A stretch of 64,000 nt of DNA from Glossina fuscipes (lineage: Eukaryota; Arthropoda; Insecta; Diptera; Glossinidae): contig NW_023998417.1 of assembly GCF_014805625.2 (NCBI RefSeq), forward strand, positions 7,738,161-7,802,160, written 5' to 3'. Shown here in pieces: positions 28,135-42,131 of the stretch (the stretch's first letter is position 1; each line of letters starts with the position of its first letter). The notes beneath the pieces were generated by a model that saw only the letters and a list, made by a program, of their open reading frames with translations, made no database searches and was not told the DNA's origin. A program made the position numbers and the translations under genes.

Positions 28135-30120
28135 ATATGCATAAAACTTGCTATTGTAATGTAGGCTGCAATACATACGCATCTACGTACGTACATCTTG
28201 AATTACTTTTAGTGTTAGGTGAAAAGTGTTTATACTTTCAATCTAAATACCGTATGCATATGTATGTTACATATATGGGTATAGTTTAATTCTTATAAAT
28301 GTGTGTGCCTGAGCAATTCTTATATGTGGATATGAAGGGGAGTCGAAATACCTTTTGACATGGTTTGACTAGTATATAGAAGCTGTCAAGCAAAAGAACG
28401 CGAAACATTAATAAGAAAAAAATTAAACAGCTTCTTTCCAAAAACAAAGTCCTTATTACATACATACAGTGCCCCAAACAATCGTCTGAATATAGCTTTG
28501 GTGAATGCATACGTATACGCATACGTATATACATAAATAAATAAATATCAATGGCTGAAGGTGGTCTCTTTTTAAATTGTATATTTCATTTTAACACACA
28601 CAACACAACATTTCTCATTTTTATTTTTAATTTTCAGAATTTAAATGTCTCTGTAACGTACATATTTATATATATATATATATATATGTATGCTTTGAAA
28701 ACAAAAATATGTTTTTGTTCTGCTTTTTCGTTTTCCTTTTTTCTTTTTTTTTTTTTAATTTTGCATTGCAGCGGTGTGGTATTTGTTATTTATGTTGCCG
28801 CATATGTAACTCCAAGTTTTGAAGAAAAATAAAAAATTTTTAATTGTATAACTATAATTTCCTGTCTCTTTACCCATCATATTTACAGAGCAATAGGTTT
28901 TTCGAACGATTCGAATATCCATTAATGTTAAGTAATCAAAAAGTTATACAAGTGAACAAATAAATTTGAATCTGCCCGTGATAGCACTTTCAAATATGTA
29001 AATGAAAATCTACAAAATTTCTAAGGAAAAAAAAAATAAATAATGGATTCAGGTTATGACGTCTTTTAACCAAACTTCGAAGAGCAAGGCCGAGATGTTC
29101 TTCAATAAGATGAAATGCAAAGTCAATTATAAACAAAGAAACAATCGTCTCAAGAAGTGTACTTAAGCAGAACCCGATGCGAAGTCTATTAATGTATCAA
29201 TTCCAATGCTGGTTAAGTGACAGTCTCCCTGAAGATTTTACCCAAAATCAATTAATAAATATTCTCGACAAGAAACAGTCCTCTGCACTCCTAATCTTTT
29301 TTCTTTTACTCATCACTAGTTCCCTAATTAATATTATTAAATAATGTATTGGCGACTCGTTGTCGTTATATAACTTGATAGGAATCCAAAGCCGTAAGAG
29401 TTATTGAAATTATTTACGCTTTCTTCTTATGAAAGTTAACAAGGAATTAAATAAAATTTTACGCCCAGATATATGATCCGTTTTCTTGGAACGTAGTGTA
29501 AGACAATTTTACATTGTGTAAGGACATTTGAGGATGTGTATTTGAATCGCTTAAAAAATATTTGGTATATGTAATACGATTTTATAATATGATCGATAAT
29601 ATGATCGCTTTCGAAGACCCCAAATGCAGTTTTGAGCATAAGGACTCGGACTACTTTCAACTTAATTATATTTGTAATTTTAATTTCTTTTTTAGGAAGT
29701 GTTTACAAAGAAAAGCTCCTGCGTACTAGATTACAATTGTGTTACGGTTTTGGTAAAAATGGACTCAACCCACCTAAAAACAAAAAAAAAAAAAAAACAA
29801 AAAGTCTCATCTAATAAATTCTATCCAGTTATATTTATAGGCAACTCCAAGGCTAAACGAAAAGAAAGCTCTGGCTTTCTCTTTTACAAAAAGAAAGAGG
29901 AGGACTTTCCTAAGCTTCCTTTAAAATTTAATATTTCCATACAATTAGCTATAAGACGTAGGTCATAAGAGATACTGAATCCTCAAAGCGACGAAAAAAA
30001 ATTGCATGCATAATTTCCATTAGTTATCAAATCATATATTAAATCTAAAACTATTATTAGTCTCAATATACTGACGATTATCGTTATCGCATATTTTTTT
30101 AGCATTAAAAGTATCAAACC

Positions 30121-30138
30121 ATTCGGCTTAAGCCGAAT
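30121..30138. repeat. 18-bp perfect palindrome
   Basis: ATTCGGCTTAAGCCGAAT is identical to its reverse complement. Its GC-rich core stands out in an AT-rich intron. No flanking structure identified. Confidence 0.85.
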
Positions 30139-30928
30139 ATAATCCATTATTGTTTTCAGAGTAGTTTTTTTTTTTTTTTCTTTTCTTTTAAATTTTCTTT
30201 TTTTCCCAGTATTTTTCGATTTTTGTATTATAACAATATATTTTGAAGGCAGAAACAAAAGAAAATAAAAATAAATAAAAAAAAAAAAAAATCAGCCTTA
30301 AGAAGATAAACGTAAATGAAATTTTGGAAGGAAAGGCAAATCGAACAAAAAAAAAAAAAAGCAATCAAGTAAGAAAACAAAAACTCATCTCCCGCTGTGC
30401 TAAAGTGATTTCATTGACTGTCTGCAGACAGCGCAACAGACGTACCGATCAACAGGCAGGCTGGCAGACGGACTATCGAACAGCTCTCGGCTACACGCTC
30501 AGATAGATAGACAGTCAGTGTGCTTAATTTTTCTTCTTTTTTTTTTCATTTTTTTTCATTTTTTTTTTTTTTGTTGGAATTTTATTATTAATTTGTATTT
30601 CATTAAAATACGTTTTGATGGAGATTTAAATATAAATAATAATATTAAATATTTTATATTGAAACTTAAAAAAAAAAACTCTACTCATATCATTCCCTTT
30701 CGTAACTGTACCGAATTACAGACTTATAGAGGTAAACATATATATATATATATATACGGCTTTATATTTATAGTATATAGGTATGTATGCGCATATGATG
30801 TGTACGTTATAGCTGACGCCATTTTAATTGTCTTAAGTAATTGCCACACCACCCATAACACACTTCCCAACAACATTTCTTTTATTTTTTAATATTCTTT
30901 TTTTGTTTTTTAACTCAGAGTATTGACG

Positions 30929-30930
<2 letters not shown>

Positions 30931-30963
<33 letters not shown>
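30931..30963. repeat. (TA)n microsatellite
   Basis: A 33-nt pure TA run, continuing as TGTACATACATG-type degenerate units. Confidence 0.95.
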
Positions 30964-30968
<5 letters not shown>

Positions 30969-31721
30969 TACATGCTTAACTATGTATGTTTGTATGTTTT
31001 TTCTTTTTTCGTATGCTTTTGTATTTAAACAAAACAATTGCAGACACAATTTCTTTTCTTGCGCTTCTAGTAATGATCCATTTACGTTTCTTTTTTTTTT
31101 TGATGATGTTTTTTCCCGTTTGTTTTTGTTTCCCTTTTCTTCTTCATTTGTTTTTTGCGTGTGCATTTTCTATTAAAATAACATACAATCATCAATCGAT
31201 CGATCGTTGAACAGATCTATTTTATCAATAACAATAACAAATAGCATAACAAACGTGTTATGGTCGTATTGCAAACAAGGGAGATATATATGTAATCTAA
31301 AAAATATTAAGCTTTTATGAAATCAAATGCATGACAATCTCTTTCATTCATTCATTCATTCATTCAGTTTTTGCTTATCTATATCTAATCATACATCCAA
31401 GGCCAATATTAGTGCTTTTCATTATTGGGTGCAATATTTTTTTTAGTTCATTTAAATGCATATGTACATACATATATATGAAATTTCAAGAATCTCTTTT
31501 CAATGTGGTCATGCGTATAATTTTGATCGATCATTGTTGATGCTACAGTTAGAGCAACTACACCGTATTATTACGAGCGTGTATCTGTATATATTATCCG
31601 TCGATTTTCGTCGGTTTTTTTTTTTTTTTTTTTTTTATTTTGCATTGCAAGAGGTTAAATCATGTGCAATATGCAAGTGTTTAAATTGCGTGCTAGAATT
31701 TTATGTACATATAATGCTTAT

Positions 31722-31745
31722 ACACACACACACACACACACACAC
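31722..31745. repeat. (CA)n microsatellite
   Basis: A 24-nt pure AC/CA run, followed by imperfect CACATGTACATGCATATG units. Confidence 0.93.
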
Positions 31746-34057
31746 GCATACACACATGTACATGCATATATGCGTGTTAAAATAGATTTCTCTTTCATTT
31801 AAAATTAACACGATATACATACAAACATACATACATACAACAATTAGAAGAGTTGTTTTCATTATAGTCACACACAAATTCACACAAACGCATTCGCTAA
31901 AGTAGAAAAAAATTCATCATGAATTGAAAAGATTGTCTTTTTATTTTTTTCTTTTTCAATAGCAAATTATTTATTAGATCATTAAATAAGAAATAGCGAT
32001 GAATCGCTCCTCAAAGACAATCCACTAAACATAAGACGTGAGTGAGAAAATTCTTTTAGAATGAATATGAATCTCGAAATCAGTTTTTTTTTAGGAGAAA
32101 ACTAGAAAAGCAGCAAACCTTTTATTTGTTAAATCATTTTTTTTTTTTTCTTTGATATTTCAAGAACTTTCCTCTCATACTAAGTTGGGGAGGAAGACAA
32201 ATACGATTGACACGAATCCCTTCTGTAGACAGTCAGCCAGTTTTAATTTGTGAATAGTGTTCTGGCGAAAATTATATTGAATTAATAGAAAAATCAGAGA
32301 AAACACTCATCTATGCAGGAAGAAATGCTGGTATTTTAAAGGATCAGATCAGGATCAGGGCCATGTCAGTAAATTATAGCAAAGTAAAATATAAATTATG
32401 AAAATTGAAAGCTTGTGTAGAAGGCCACCGAACTCCTGTAGTTACTTGTTCGTCTTTCACAAGTGCACGATTTTCGATGAGAACCAAAGCTGTGACCTAG
32501 AAGTGGTTTCATTTTCTAAGGCAGCGCCAGGAAGTTATTATTTCTAGTGAATGAGCGATCTCGTTGATAAAAATTGATAAATACCGGTCGTCTTTTCATT
32601 GCATTCCAAACCTATAAAAACTTATTAAAGACGACTATTTAAAGTTAAAGGAAGCAAGTGTTCTTCATCACGCATTGAATTAAGCGTAGATCGTGGTGTT
32701 TCGATAGCCAGTCTCTTTGTCCCCAAGCCATGCGTGCAAGACTCTAAACCTTACCGATTGCAGAGAGAAAGCAGCTCTAACTCTACCCCTAACTCAGTTA
32801 TAAGTTCATGAATGTCTGTAACTTTTCTCTTTCTTCATTCATGCATTTCTTGTACGTCCTCAATATGATTTTGCATTACGGTTCTTGTTTTCAAGCCAGC
32901 TAACCCATACATTTTATTAAAACAATTAGATAACCTCTTTTAACGAAAACCATAAGTGCGTGACTCGCGTTAACCATATTAGTGAGCATGGAGTTTACGC
33001 GGTTAGATAAAGTCTTGTGTCAGAAAAAGCGACAGAAAATATTGACAAAAAATTATTATTAAAAAAGTTATTTGAAAATGCAGTATCTACTGAAGGCATC
33101 TTCCATTAATTGAAAACATCCTAATTACTGTAAAAAAGAATGAAAAAATAATCCGGAATTAATATTAGCAGTACCTAAAAAACACTTATTTTTTATGATT
33201 ATTTTCAAATTTCGAAGCAATTCAGTTATTTTCATACTAAAAAAAAAAAAAAATAATAATAATAAAAGAACGGATTTGACCTTGTTAGTTCTACTCAATA
33301 AGCAAGTTACGCGAAAGATATCTGCACAGGCATAACTTTAGCAGCGAAACTGTCTGAGCTGAGACTTGTGCGAAATCTATGGCATTTTATGATTCTTCTC
33401 TATCTATAGCTGCTTAATTACTGTAATAAACATCTTGCGATACTTTTCTTGATATACGGAATATTAAAATAATTTCGACATAAGGCAAAGGCAAACGCAA
33501 TTTTATTTGATACGAGCAATTTCTTGATAAAGTTAAAAAAAAAAAAAAAATTAATTTCATTGACCATTTAGCGCATGTATGTAAAAAATTGCTTTCTTTT
33601 CATTATTATTTTTCATCTAAACAATTAAAATTCATCAACTCGAAATTCTTTCACTAATTTCTCCCAATTGAAGGAAAGTATATATAAATGCAAACTAACA
33701 CAAATACAATTTACTTTTATAGCGTATTACAGAATATTTACATAATATGTATATATAAATATAGGTTAGGGGGCTTCACAGAACAATTCATCTCTCTCAA
33801 CAACACAATTCCATCCCTTCTGCTTGCTCTACCTGCTCTATCTATTTAATTTAGTTTGCCGATATTAATTCAGATTATTAGAAATGAAGAAAAATATGTT
33901 TTTTTTTTTTCTTCGTGACTTAAAAATATTGATTAAAACTGCGGTAAAATCAAATTTTTATATGTAAAAATTACGTTAATATTAGAGACATGTACCAAAA
34001 ATTTTCGGAAAATGTGAACCCCCTGACTATTGATGTATAAAAAACATGGTTGCTTTT

Positions 34058-34090
<33 letters not shown>

Positions 34091-34799
34091 GAACCTCTCA
34101 TATATACATTTAGTGTGATCAACTTTTACGGCGCCTTGCATACAATTTAAATGTCAAATGCATAACAAATGCACAAAAGAAGAAGAAGAAGAGGAGTACC
34201 AAAGAAATAAAAAGCAAAAAAAAAGAAAAAAAAAAAAATAGAATTAAAATTGCGAGAAACCATTTAAATGCATAACACAGCTAATAGATTCGCAAACATG
34301 CCTACATACAAACAGACATATATATATATATATATATATATTCACTTTGTCGTATGTCATGAATATATATAAGTTTTTCGTTTTAAGCCCAAAGTGTGAC
34401 AATTATCACGAAGTCAAATATAAATTAGTATCTTAGACTGTTTGTGAGTGCGACTGACTTTATTGTATACAAAACAGAAAGACATTTTATGCCTAACAAA
34501 ATGATATAATTAAGACATGCATTAAATAAAAAGTGCTGGAAATATGAATTCAAAGAAAATTAAAGTCGTATACCGATTCTCTTACGATACTCTATCTATT
34601 TTATGACTTTTTCAAAAATTTATTATTTTTATCGAATTCATTGCAAATATGTATATTATAAGTAGTAAGTACTTTAAGCGATAATCTCATGTAAACGTTT
34701 TGAAAGCATTTAAATACCCCTTGTATTGAGAATAGGTAAGAAGAGACTGAAAGAGCTTTGCTTGAACTAAGGTTCAATACAGTTTCCTTTCGAAATATG

Positions 34800-35095
34800 T
34801 CGTTATGTTTCGATACGAATCATTTTCAATAGTGTTCGCCCTTGCGTCAAAAGGACGTCGATGTACCAAATTTCATCAAAATGTCTCAAAAACTGCCGCC
34901 TATAGGTTGAACGTAAAAGTACACGGGCAGACGTCATGCGGATAGAAGAGCAAACGGGCAGATAAGTATAGATCGGTTCACAAAATGATCTGTTTCGATA
35001 GCTATTCCACAAGGTGAATTTATCTAAAGTCCTTCTGCAGTCGAAAGAAGTTCCGATATCCTTGCACCACAGATGGTGTAGGGTATCAAAAATTA
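34800..35095 (-). repeat. Decayed dispersed repeat, DINE-1/INE-1-like
   Basis: In reverse orientation it carries the ordered words typical of dipteran INE-1/DINE-1-type repeats: a GATCTATACTTATCTGCCCG region, then TTTGAGACATTTTGATGAAATTTGG. The core CCAAATTTCATCAAAA (34866-34881) is exactly the complement of 40353-40368, so the two loci share a repeat family in opposite orientation. The 69-residue minus ORF over it is a repeat shadow. Edges are approximate. Confidence 0.5.
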
Positions 35096-37094
35096 GGGAG
35101 TTGGTTAAGATATATTAAATAATATTCGAATTCCTCCTATTCCCGCCACTTAAAACTGTATCATGAATGAAAACATTCAAATTGCTTAGAGCTGTAATTA
35201 ATACGAAGCGAACACCAATACGAAGCTTTCTGAAGATGGAAATACAATGCAATATGGTTGCGATCAAGTTAACTCGTGACTAACAAAGTTCCGCTTTGAC
35301 ACTCAGAACGTAAGCTTGTCTGCTGAAACATAACAACTTTAGAGAATTTTTTTCAATCATTTTTGTTTATTAAAATTATGTTCGTTGACGCGCGTAATTA
35401 AGAAAAATATATAATTGTTTAAAATCAAAAACAGAAAGCTAATCTATTAAAATGTAGAATTTTTAGCTGATGTTTAAGGATATAGCAAAGTCACATATAT
35501 TCAGGGGTAGCCGAGCGCAGTAAACGAAGGCAGCAACAAACGTCACGGTGTTTTAAAAATGCATTTATATTAAAAGAATAAAAAAAACAAAAAAAAAACA
35601 AAATGAAAATGATTATTTTTTCTCATTTTTCTTCATCATATACATATGTACATACGTATGCATACATATATATGCCAAGCGTTCATATAAACACAATATT
35701 TTTATTCTTTTTACTTTGTAAAGCTTCATTATCCGCAAAGTGTAGAAAATTAACAAAACCATTTGGCTTAAGATCTAATGACCTGATTACTTAATTGAAC
35801 AACAGCCGACAAAAAAAAAAAGCTAAAAAGAGCACTAGCAACAACAACATCGGCAACAAAAACAACAACAGAAAACAACAGGCAGCAATCAACAATTTCT
35901 GTATGAAAAGTATGCAGCGCCCAGACAGACTCTACAGATACATATATAGGTATAGTGTGCAAGCAACATCGGGGCATTCTTAGCTCAATAAATAGACACA
36001 GATTTTTTTTTTTTTGTTCTCTCAACAGTATTTCGTTAAAATATTGTCTGAATGGTTCAAATAGAAACAAATAAATATAAGCAAAAAAAAAAAAAAAAAA
36101 TTTTTAAATTATTTTTTTTTTTTTTTTTAAGAAATTATTCACATGAATTGAATTTGAATTCTCAAATTGTCCACTAAATAGAATATAGATTTGTTTATAT
36201 CATTCCTATGTACGTCTATATGTCTACATACGTCGCTTAAAGGCTTTCGCAATTAGCTTTTTATAAATTTAGATTGTTATTGCCATGAAACTTATAAGGA
36301 AAATATATGTTTTTTAAAAATTTTTTTAGAAAATAACGAGTCATATATAAATAAAGCAAAACTTTCGTCACATTTTAAAATCAAATTTTGAGACTAACTT
36401 GTAGTTATCCTTGACGTAGGTACAAAAATCAAAATATCTACCCTTGACTACATATAATGCCGAGGTCTAAAAAACGCACATATTATGATAAAAAAAAATT
36501 TTTCTCTTCTTTCGTCAAGAGTTAAAAGAAGAAAGAAACTGTACTTTCCATGGACGATTAAAGGTGATGCTGTGGACGAAAAAGGCCAAAGCCAGGCATT
36601 ATATATCCTACCCGCCACTCCCGCCACCACTATTGTTCATTTACTCTCATGACGAAACAACAAATATTGTATCTGTGTGACCCGTGAACCGATTAGGTCC
36701 AAACTAACCAATTTTCTTGTCTTCTTAGGCATTATGCCATCTTATTATTATTTACAGGTAGGGGTGCGTTTATGTGTTTTAAAATTAAAGTTACAGTTGG
36801 TGTTCACGTCAAGTCATTATTATGGACTTATTTTTCATTTCATAAAATAATAAAAATTACGCATTTTTGGTATGTAAAGGTTTACCTTCTCTGGAGACGC
36901 GTACATGAAAAGAAGTTCAAAAAATTAATTAATCTTTTCCGAATTATTTAAATTACTACAGAAATACCCTTTAGTCTCTATACTCTAATCACACTATACT
37001 CTAACTTTGGGACTTTTTTCGGGAATTTTTAGGAGTTGAAAATTTCTTTCATATGGCAACCTTTTTAACCTTCTCCACTTTTATTAAGACTCGT

Positions 37095-37210
37095 GCTTGG
37101 GCCAAACACGCCAATGTATCAAATTTCAGCAAAATATTTCAAAATGGCGGACTCTAAAGTACACACAGTCATACTTGGGTGGCTAGCCACCAAGCCAGGG
37201 GGCCAGATAA
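37095..37210 (-). repeat. Short DINE-like repeat remnant
   Basis: The stretch with ATGTATCAAATTTCAGC and then AAAATATTTCAAAATGGCGG resembles the 34866-34900 segment in the same orientation (CCAAATTTCATCAAAATGTC then CTCAAAAACTGCCG). It is strongly diverged and the edges are unclear. Confidence 0.35.
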
Positions 37211-37876
37211 GATTCAATTAATCAGAAAATGTTTTTAAATTGCTGAGTGTAATAAAAGGTGGGTCTATATTAGGTCTTTCTGGGCGCTACCAACTCATGA
37301 AACTCTGTATTTTAGTAAACAAACTGGGATTGTACGGATTAGAAACTATTACATGCTTTATACCTACTTAGTAAAGGGAGTAAATATGCTTAAAAAAATT
37401 CGAGGATCAAGGATCCTGGATCCTGTTGAGCACACATATGATGCAAATGTTGGAATGAAAGCTTAAATAGTTGCAAGGGAAACGGCTCAATAGCTAATCG
37501 GATATAAAAAACTCATCGTGTGTAGAAGTGAAACATTTCATTAACGATCCATGACGCCGCGATATCTAAAACCTGAAATCGAAGTGAAATGCTTAACTTC
37601 GCTTGATTTAATTTCGAAGAAGCTTTGATTCCAACTTTTGCAATATTTGCTTTGAAAAGCAATCCAGTGACGATTTATTATCTTTCTAATGACATTTGCC
37701 ACGCTTTGCATAGAATAAATCAAAGAGATAATTGTGAACGCGTAATTCAAGAGGAATGACGAGTGTCTTCTCTATCATAATTTGAGGAACAAAATTGAAT
37801 TTAACTAAGCTATAAAATGCTAAATTTAAAAATAATTTCTTTTTAAAATCAAATAAATGTTTTTTAGTATTTTCTG

Positions 37877-37880
<4 letters not shown>

Positions 37881-37912
<32 letters not shown>
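37881..37912. repeat. (TA)16 microsatellite
   Basis: A pure 32-nt TA run. Confidence 0.95.
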
Positions 37913-37917
<5 letters not shown>

Positions 37918-40195
37918 AGATTTGCTCGGTGAGGCAGACGGAATGAGGGGAAAACCCATTAGAGATAAGCGGACAAAATGCATTTAAGAAAAGCGAGACA
38001 GAACGTCAAACCAATACTTTCTTAGCGTTTAAGCATTTAAGTGGTAATTAATAACAATTTTTATGAGCCGAAAAAATAGTTGACATCACATGCTGTCTCT
38101 ACACACACACATACACACACCCATGAATATATTTGTAGTTGTAGTTGTCTCTAGTCTCGTGAGCTCAAAGAGCTCAACTCAACTTAGTATAAAATATACA
38201 AAACGACTTTACATACAAACAATGCAAAAAATATGAAATCAACACAATCATAAATGCAACATTGCATGTTGCATGTTACATTTTGTATTTTACACGTTTT
38301 CGTCTTTTTGTTTTTTTTTTTCCTCACATCTCTTTAGAAATTCTATTTCATTTCTTCATACTTTGTTGTGGAGATTTTCTTCCTTTTTCTTTTTCTTATT
38401 TTTAATTTATTTATTTATTTTTATTTATTTATTTATTTTTTTTCTTGTTGATTCTTTTCGAAAATCTTAATGTTGCGGATGTTTGCATATTTTAGTTAAT
38501 TGTATTGATGCTTATATATACGCGCAGATACGATGCATATTCGTATACATATTTACATAGATTATATAGCCATGAGTACGTACGTGTGCATTTTGTTGTT
38601 AAGACTTAACTAATTTGACAAAACTCATAATATTCTATATTTTATGAACAATTATTATATAAGTTTTATTGGCACTACCGACGCACACGACATACGACCA
38701 CAGGCATAAGCTAACACAATTCTCTCTTTCTTTCTTTCTTTCTCTATTTAAGTTAAAAAAAATAAAAAAAAAACGAAGCTCTCTCTATAAGCATCTAAGC
38801 GTTGCCCTGTCTTTGATACCTCAGTGTAATAATACTCTTACATACGATAGAGAAAACATGTGATGTGATGTCTTGTGATGATAACGCTGTCGTGTTCGGC
38901 AAGGCAGCGAACACAAAAACACGTCGATAAGATGTTTGTGTTGCTTTAATCAGCTTTTTAATAATGGTTGGGTGGAGTGAAGGAGATGAAGGAGGCGAAG
39001 AAAACAGAGAACAGAAATCAGACAATTTATGTATGAAAAAATTTTCTTATTAATTAATTTGTGTTTGTTTTCTTAATATTTAAATGTTGTTTTCAATTTA
39101 AATTGCAATTTATAGACTTCTTCTGTGCGTGTTGCTCACTTTAGTTTAGAAAAAAATTTTCATTTTGCGAACTTGTCTAATTAATTCCTTTTCTCACCCA
39201 TCAACGACGGTTGAAGACATACTCCTTGTGTCAAATTGTTTGCAACGCACCGAAAAATATTTCAGAGACTCTTGAACTGATCTCTAACCTGATCTGCTTA
39301 TCCTGTACGTATGTGGTTTTTTTTTTTTTTTTTTTTTTAAATTATAGTGATGGGTATACAAGATTCGGTCAAAGCTAAATGTAGTTGTTGCTGCTTGTTA
39401 ATTATTAACAGAATTATTATAAATATTTACACATAACATAAAGAAAATCAAAGAAAATTTATTGTTGAAATTGTTATTAAACAGACAGGGATACCTTTTA
39501 AAGAGGCGTTGCTAAAATTCTTATTTGATTTTAAGCAAAATAAATTTCTTCCTTCCGGCGAAGATATTGAGACCCTAAGGCTCTTTGGCTATTTGCCACA
39601 TGATTATGACATTGGATAACTAAAGAATTATCTTCATAATGCAAGTGCCTCTTTCGATCTATATTGAAAGAATTATTACGCATTAGCTTGAGTGAGGTTC
39701 GACTACCTTGCACACTTGAGAATCGTTCCGAGATGTCGTGCAAACAATCGATAAGAAGCTTATTTATTTAAATAAAGAAAATGCAGTTAATACCTTAAAA
39801 ATTGTGAGCGAAAGATTAGTTTTGCTCGCTCACAAGGCCAAGTTCGAAAATCAATTAAATCCTTTCACAAATTTTTTCAATAATAGCTTACATTAACCTA
39901 TCGTTATCGGCACTCTTTGATATAATTAGGAACATGTTGCTTCTCTAGCGAATCTTCGAGGTATTCATTGCTTTCTCCTGCTTTTCTAAGAAGGTGTCTC
40001 CAAGTTGGTCATAGAAATCAGAAACTTGTTCGCTTTACCAACTGAATAGAGCAGAAGTACAGAACTACTATACTTTATCTTTAAATACATAGAGGTACTG
40101 CATTACATATGCATAGAATTTTATAGTTAACTTATGCTTACGCTACCTATAAGTGGTGGTAGCAGTGTTGTTATCATATCCTATATCGCTTTTAA

Positions 40196-40440
40196 AGGGG
40201 TATATCAAAAAGTGTGAATGTATGCAATACCCAGAAGAACTTGGGATGGAGTCACCTTTTATTATATCAACCGATTTAGAACCGCGATCTGCTTGTCTGT
40301 CTGTTCACCTTGTATTCTTGTGTTCAAGCTGTAGATCGCCATATTTGAGATGTTTTGATGAAATTTGGGTTGGCCCACGGAATAAGGCTATCGAAAATGC
40401 TTCAGATCCAAACGCTTTCGAAAAGTCGTTACATAAATAA
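40196..40440 (+). repeat. Decayed dispersed repeat, DINE-1/INE-1-like
   Basis: Reads AAGGGGTATATCAAAAAGTG, then a TGTATGCAATACCCAGAAGAA region, then an AACCGATTTAGAACC...GTCTGTCTGTTC region, then TTTTGATGAAATTTGG. This follows the order of the INE-1/DINE-1 type repeats of flies (GGGTATA, ATGTAACxxxCAGAAGGAAG, a CGATCT-type word, GTCTGTCTGTCC). Such elements are non-autonomous Helitron-like (Helentron) repeats. Family assignment is from motif memory only. The ORFs across it are shadows. Confidence 0.5.
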
Positions 40441-40747
40441 CTGTGTTCAGCGAAGTGATGTGTAAGTTATTTAATGGTTGGCCATGGCTCAGGATAATTT
40501 TTCCCATTTTTTTTTTTTTTATTTATTTAATATAGTAAAGAACGCCAGAACAAATAAAAAGGAACTAAGAGAAAATCTAAAAATCGATGTATGGATTCCA
40601 TATATACGAATTCTTGATCACCTTAAAGTTGTCGAAGACGGACACTGGCATAGTGCCGTGCCAGGCGTACTAAGAGACTATTTTCCTTTATCGAGATTCC
40701 TGTGCTAAGGCAATAACCTTAAAGCTTATTATTGTGCTTACGATAAG

Positions 40748-40778
<31 letters not shown>

Positions 40779-41897
40779 GTTTATGAAGCAGACCAGACCA
40801 GGTTGTGTTGCAGTTAATACGCCTTTATTGCAAAGTCATTGTATCTTAGTGTTTCATTCCAGACCATTTACCATAAATGCGTGTAATATGTTTAAAATTC
40901 TAATCTCTCATAATAGCACTTTTTTGCATAATTTCTCATTTCATTTACATACAAAAGCAAAACTTTGTATACATTTTACGTAGTAGTAGTATATTTTGTC
41001 TGTCTGTTTGTGGATATAACCATAAATTACTAATAAAGTAACAAAACAATGAAAGAAATCGCATTACGAATCACCGCCAACCTGACAAATTTAAATTTTT
41101 GATATCTAATGGCTATGAAAACGAGCCTACAGCGTAGATAGAGAGAGACAGACAGAAAGGCAGACCGACAGACAAACAGACAGACAAACTATAAATGTTC
41201 AAGTAAAGATAACAAACCTACGCTTAACATAATACGCACATTAAATGCAATAAAATATTTATTGTAAGCATACTATGCGCACAAAATAGTGTATGTCTTC
41301 ATAAGTGAATGCCGGTAAAATGCAAAAGTGTGTAATTGCATAAATTATTTTAAATAAGAAAATTGAATGAATATCATATAGATTGTGATTGAATGCATTT
41401 GGAATTTATATTCTGTGCATTTTTTAAATACTTTTACTTAAGTGTAATTACATACATGCATGCTAGCAATTAATGGCTCAATGCACGAAGTTACTAAAGT
41501 CCACAAACAAACTAACATACACACATGCACATATGTAAACACGAGATGTTTAACAAAGCGAATGCGATTTCATTTAAGACTTCTGACTAACTAAACGGAA
41601 GAAGACGCGAAACGACTGTGCAAAAAGAAAAACACTTAGAATGTATAGAATAAACAGATAATCTCTCTAACGTTAGATTTTAAAGTTAAAAGAAATTTTA
41701 GATTTTGTAGTTTGCATGATGCTACTGAAAAACAGAGGCAAAAAGTAAACTTTTTTTTTTGCTTTAAACACACACACGCACGCATGCAAACGTATGTATG
41801 CATGTATGCATATATGTGATTATAAAGAAAAATTGCACAAAATAAGTATAAACTGCAATAGTAATAAAGAAAACAAAGCACAAATAAACAAAACGTG

Positions 41898-41957
41898 CAT
41901 CATCGTCATCATCATCATCATCATCATCATCATCACCATCATCATCATCATAATCAT
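41898..41957. repeat. (CAT)n trinucleotide array
   Basis: Sixty nt of CAT/ATC units with single interruptions. Minus translation is poly-Asp or poly-Met depending on frame. Confidence 0.93.
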
Positions 41958-42069
41958 CCTCGTTAATAACAACAGCAATAATAGCAACAAGCATTTTGTT
42001 GTCGTCAACACTTTGGCATTGCTTTTGCTTTTAGAAACTAATAGCGTTTAGAATTTATATATATATACA

Positions 42070-42091
42070 AACACACACACACACACACACA

Positions 42092-42126
<35 letters not shown>
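42070..42126. repeat. Adjacent (CA)n and (TA)n microsatellites
   Basis: A 23-nt AC run (42070-42092) joined through GC to a 32-nt AT/TA run, with more (TA) tracts to 42290. Confidence 0.92.

Positions 42127-42131
<5 letters not shown>

Larger units (their letters stand above)
23739..34799. other. Intron block: AT-rich, simple repeats, no recognised gene
   Basis: Holds a GTA array (25410-25479), (TA) runs (26511-26535, 27848-27871, 28670-28686, 30931-30963, 34319-34340), a CA run (31722-31745), poly(T)/poly(A) runs such as 31617-31636 and 34059-34086, and two notable palindromes (30121-30138, 30418-30431). Around 26883-27035 and 27230-27330 short GC-richer readings occur without convincing coding structure. 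Confidence 0.65.

Noticed and set aside
34803..35012. 69-residue minus ORF
   Set aside because: A shadow of the DINE-like repeat; the same translated pattern (FDEIW) recurs at 40196-40440.
37541..37750. 69-residue minus ORF MNYAFTIIS...
   Set aside because: No recognisable motif. It lies beside dispersed-repeat remnants and is likely chance.
39531..39743. 70-residue minus ORF MHDISERFSSV...
   Set aside because: Reads like protein but no recognisable domain or supporting signals; a frame of this length is expected by chance in 64 kb on six frames.
41764..42051. Poly-Asp, poly-Ile and poly-Met ORFs
   Set aside because: Translations of the CAT array in different frames.
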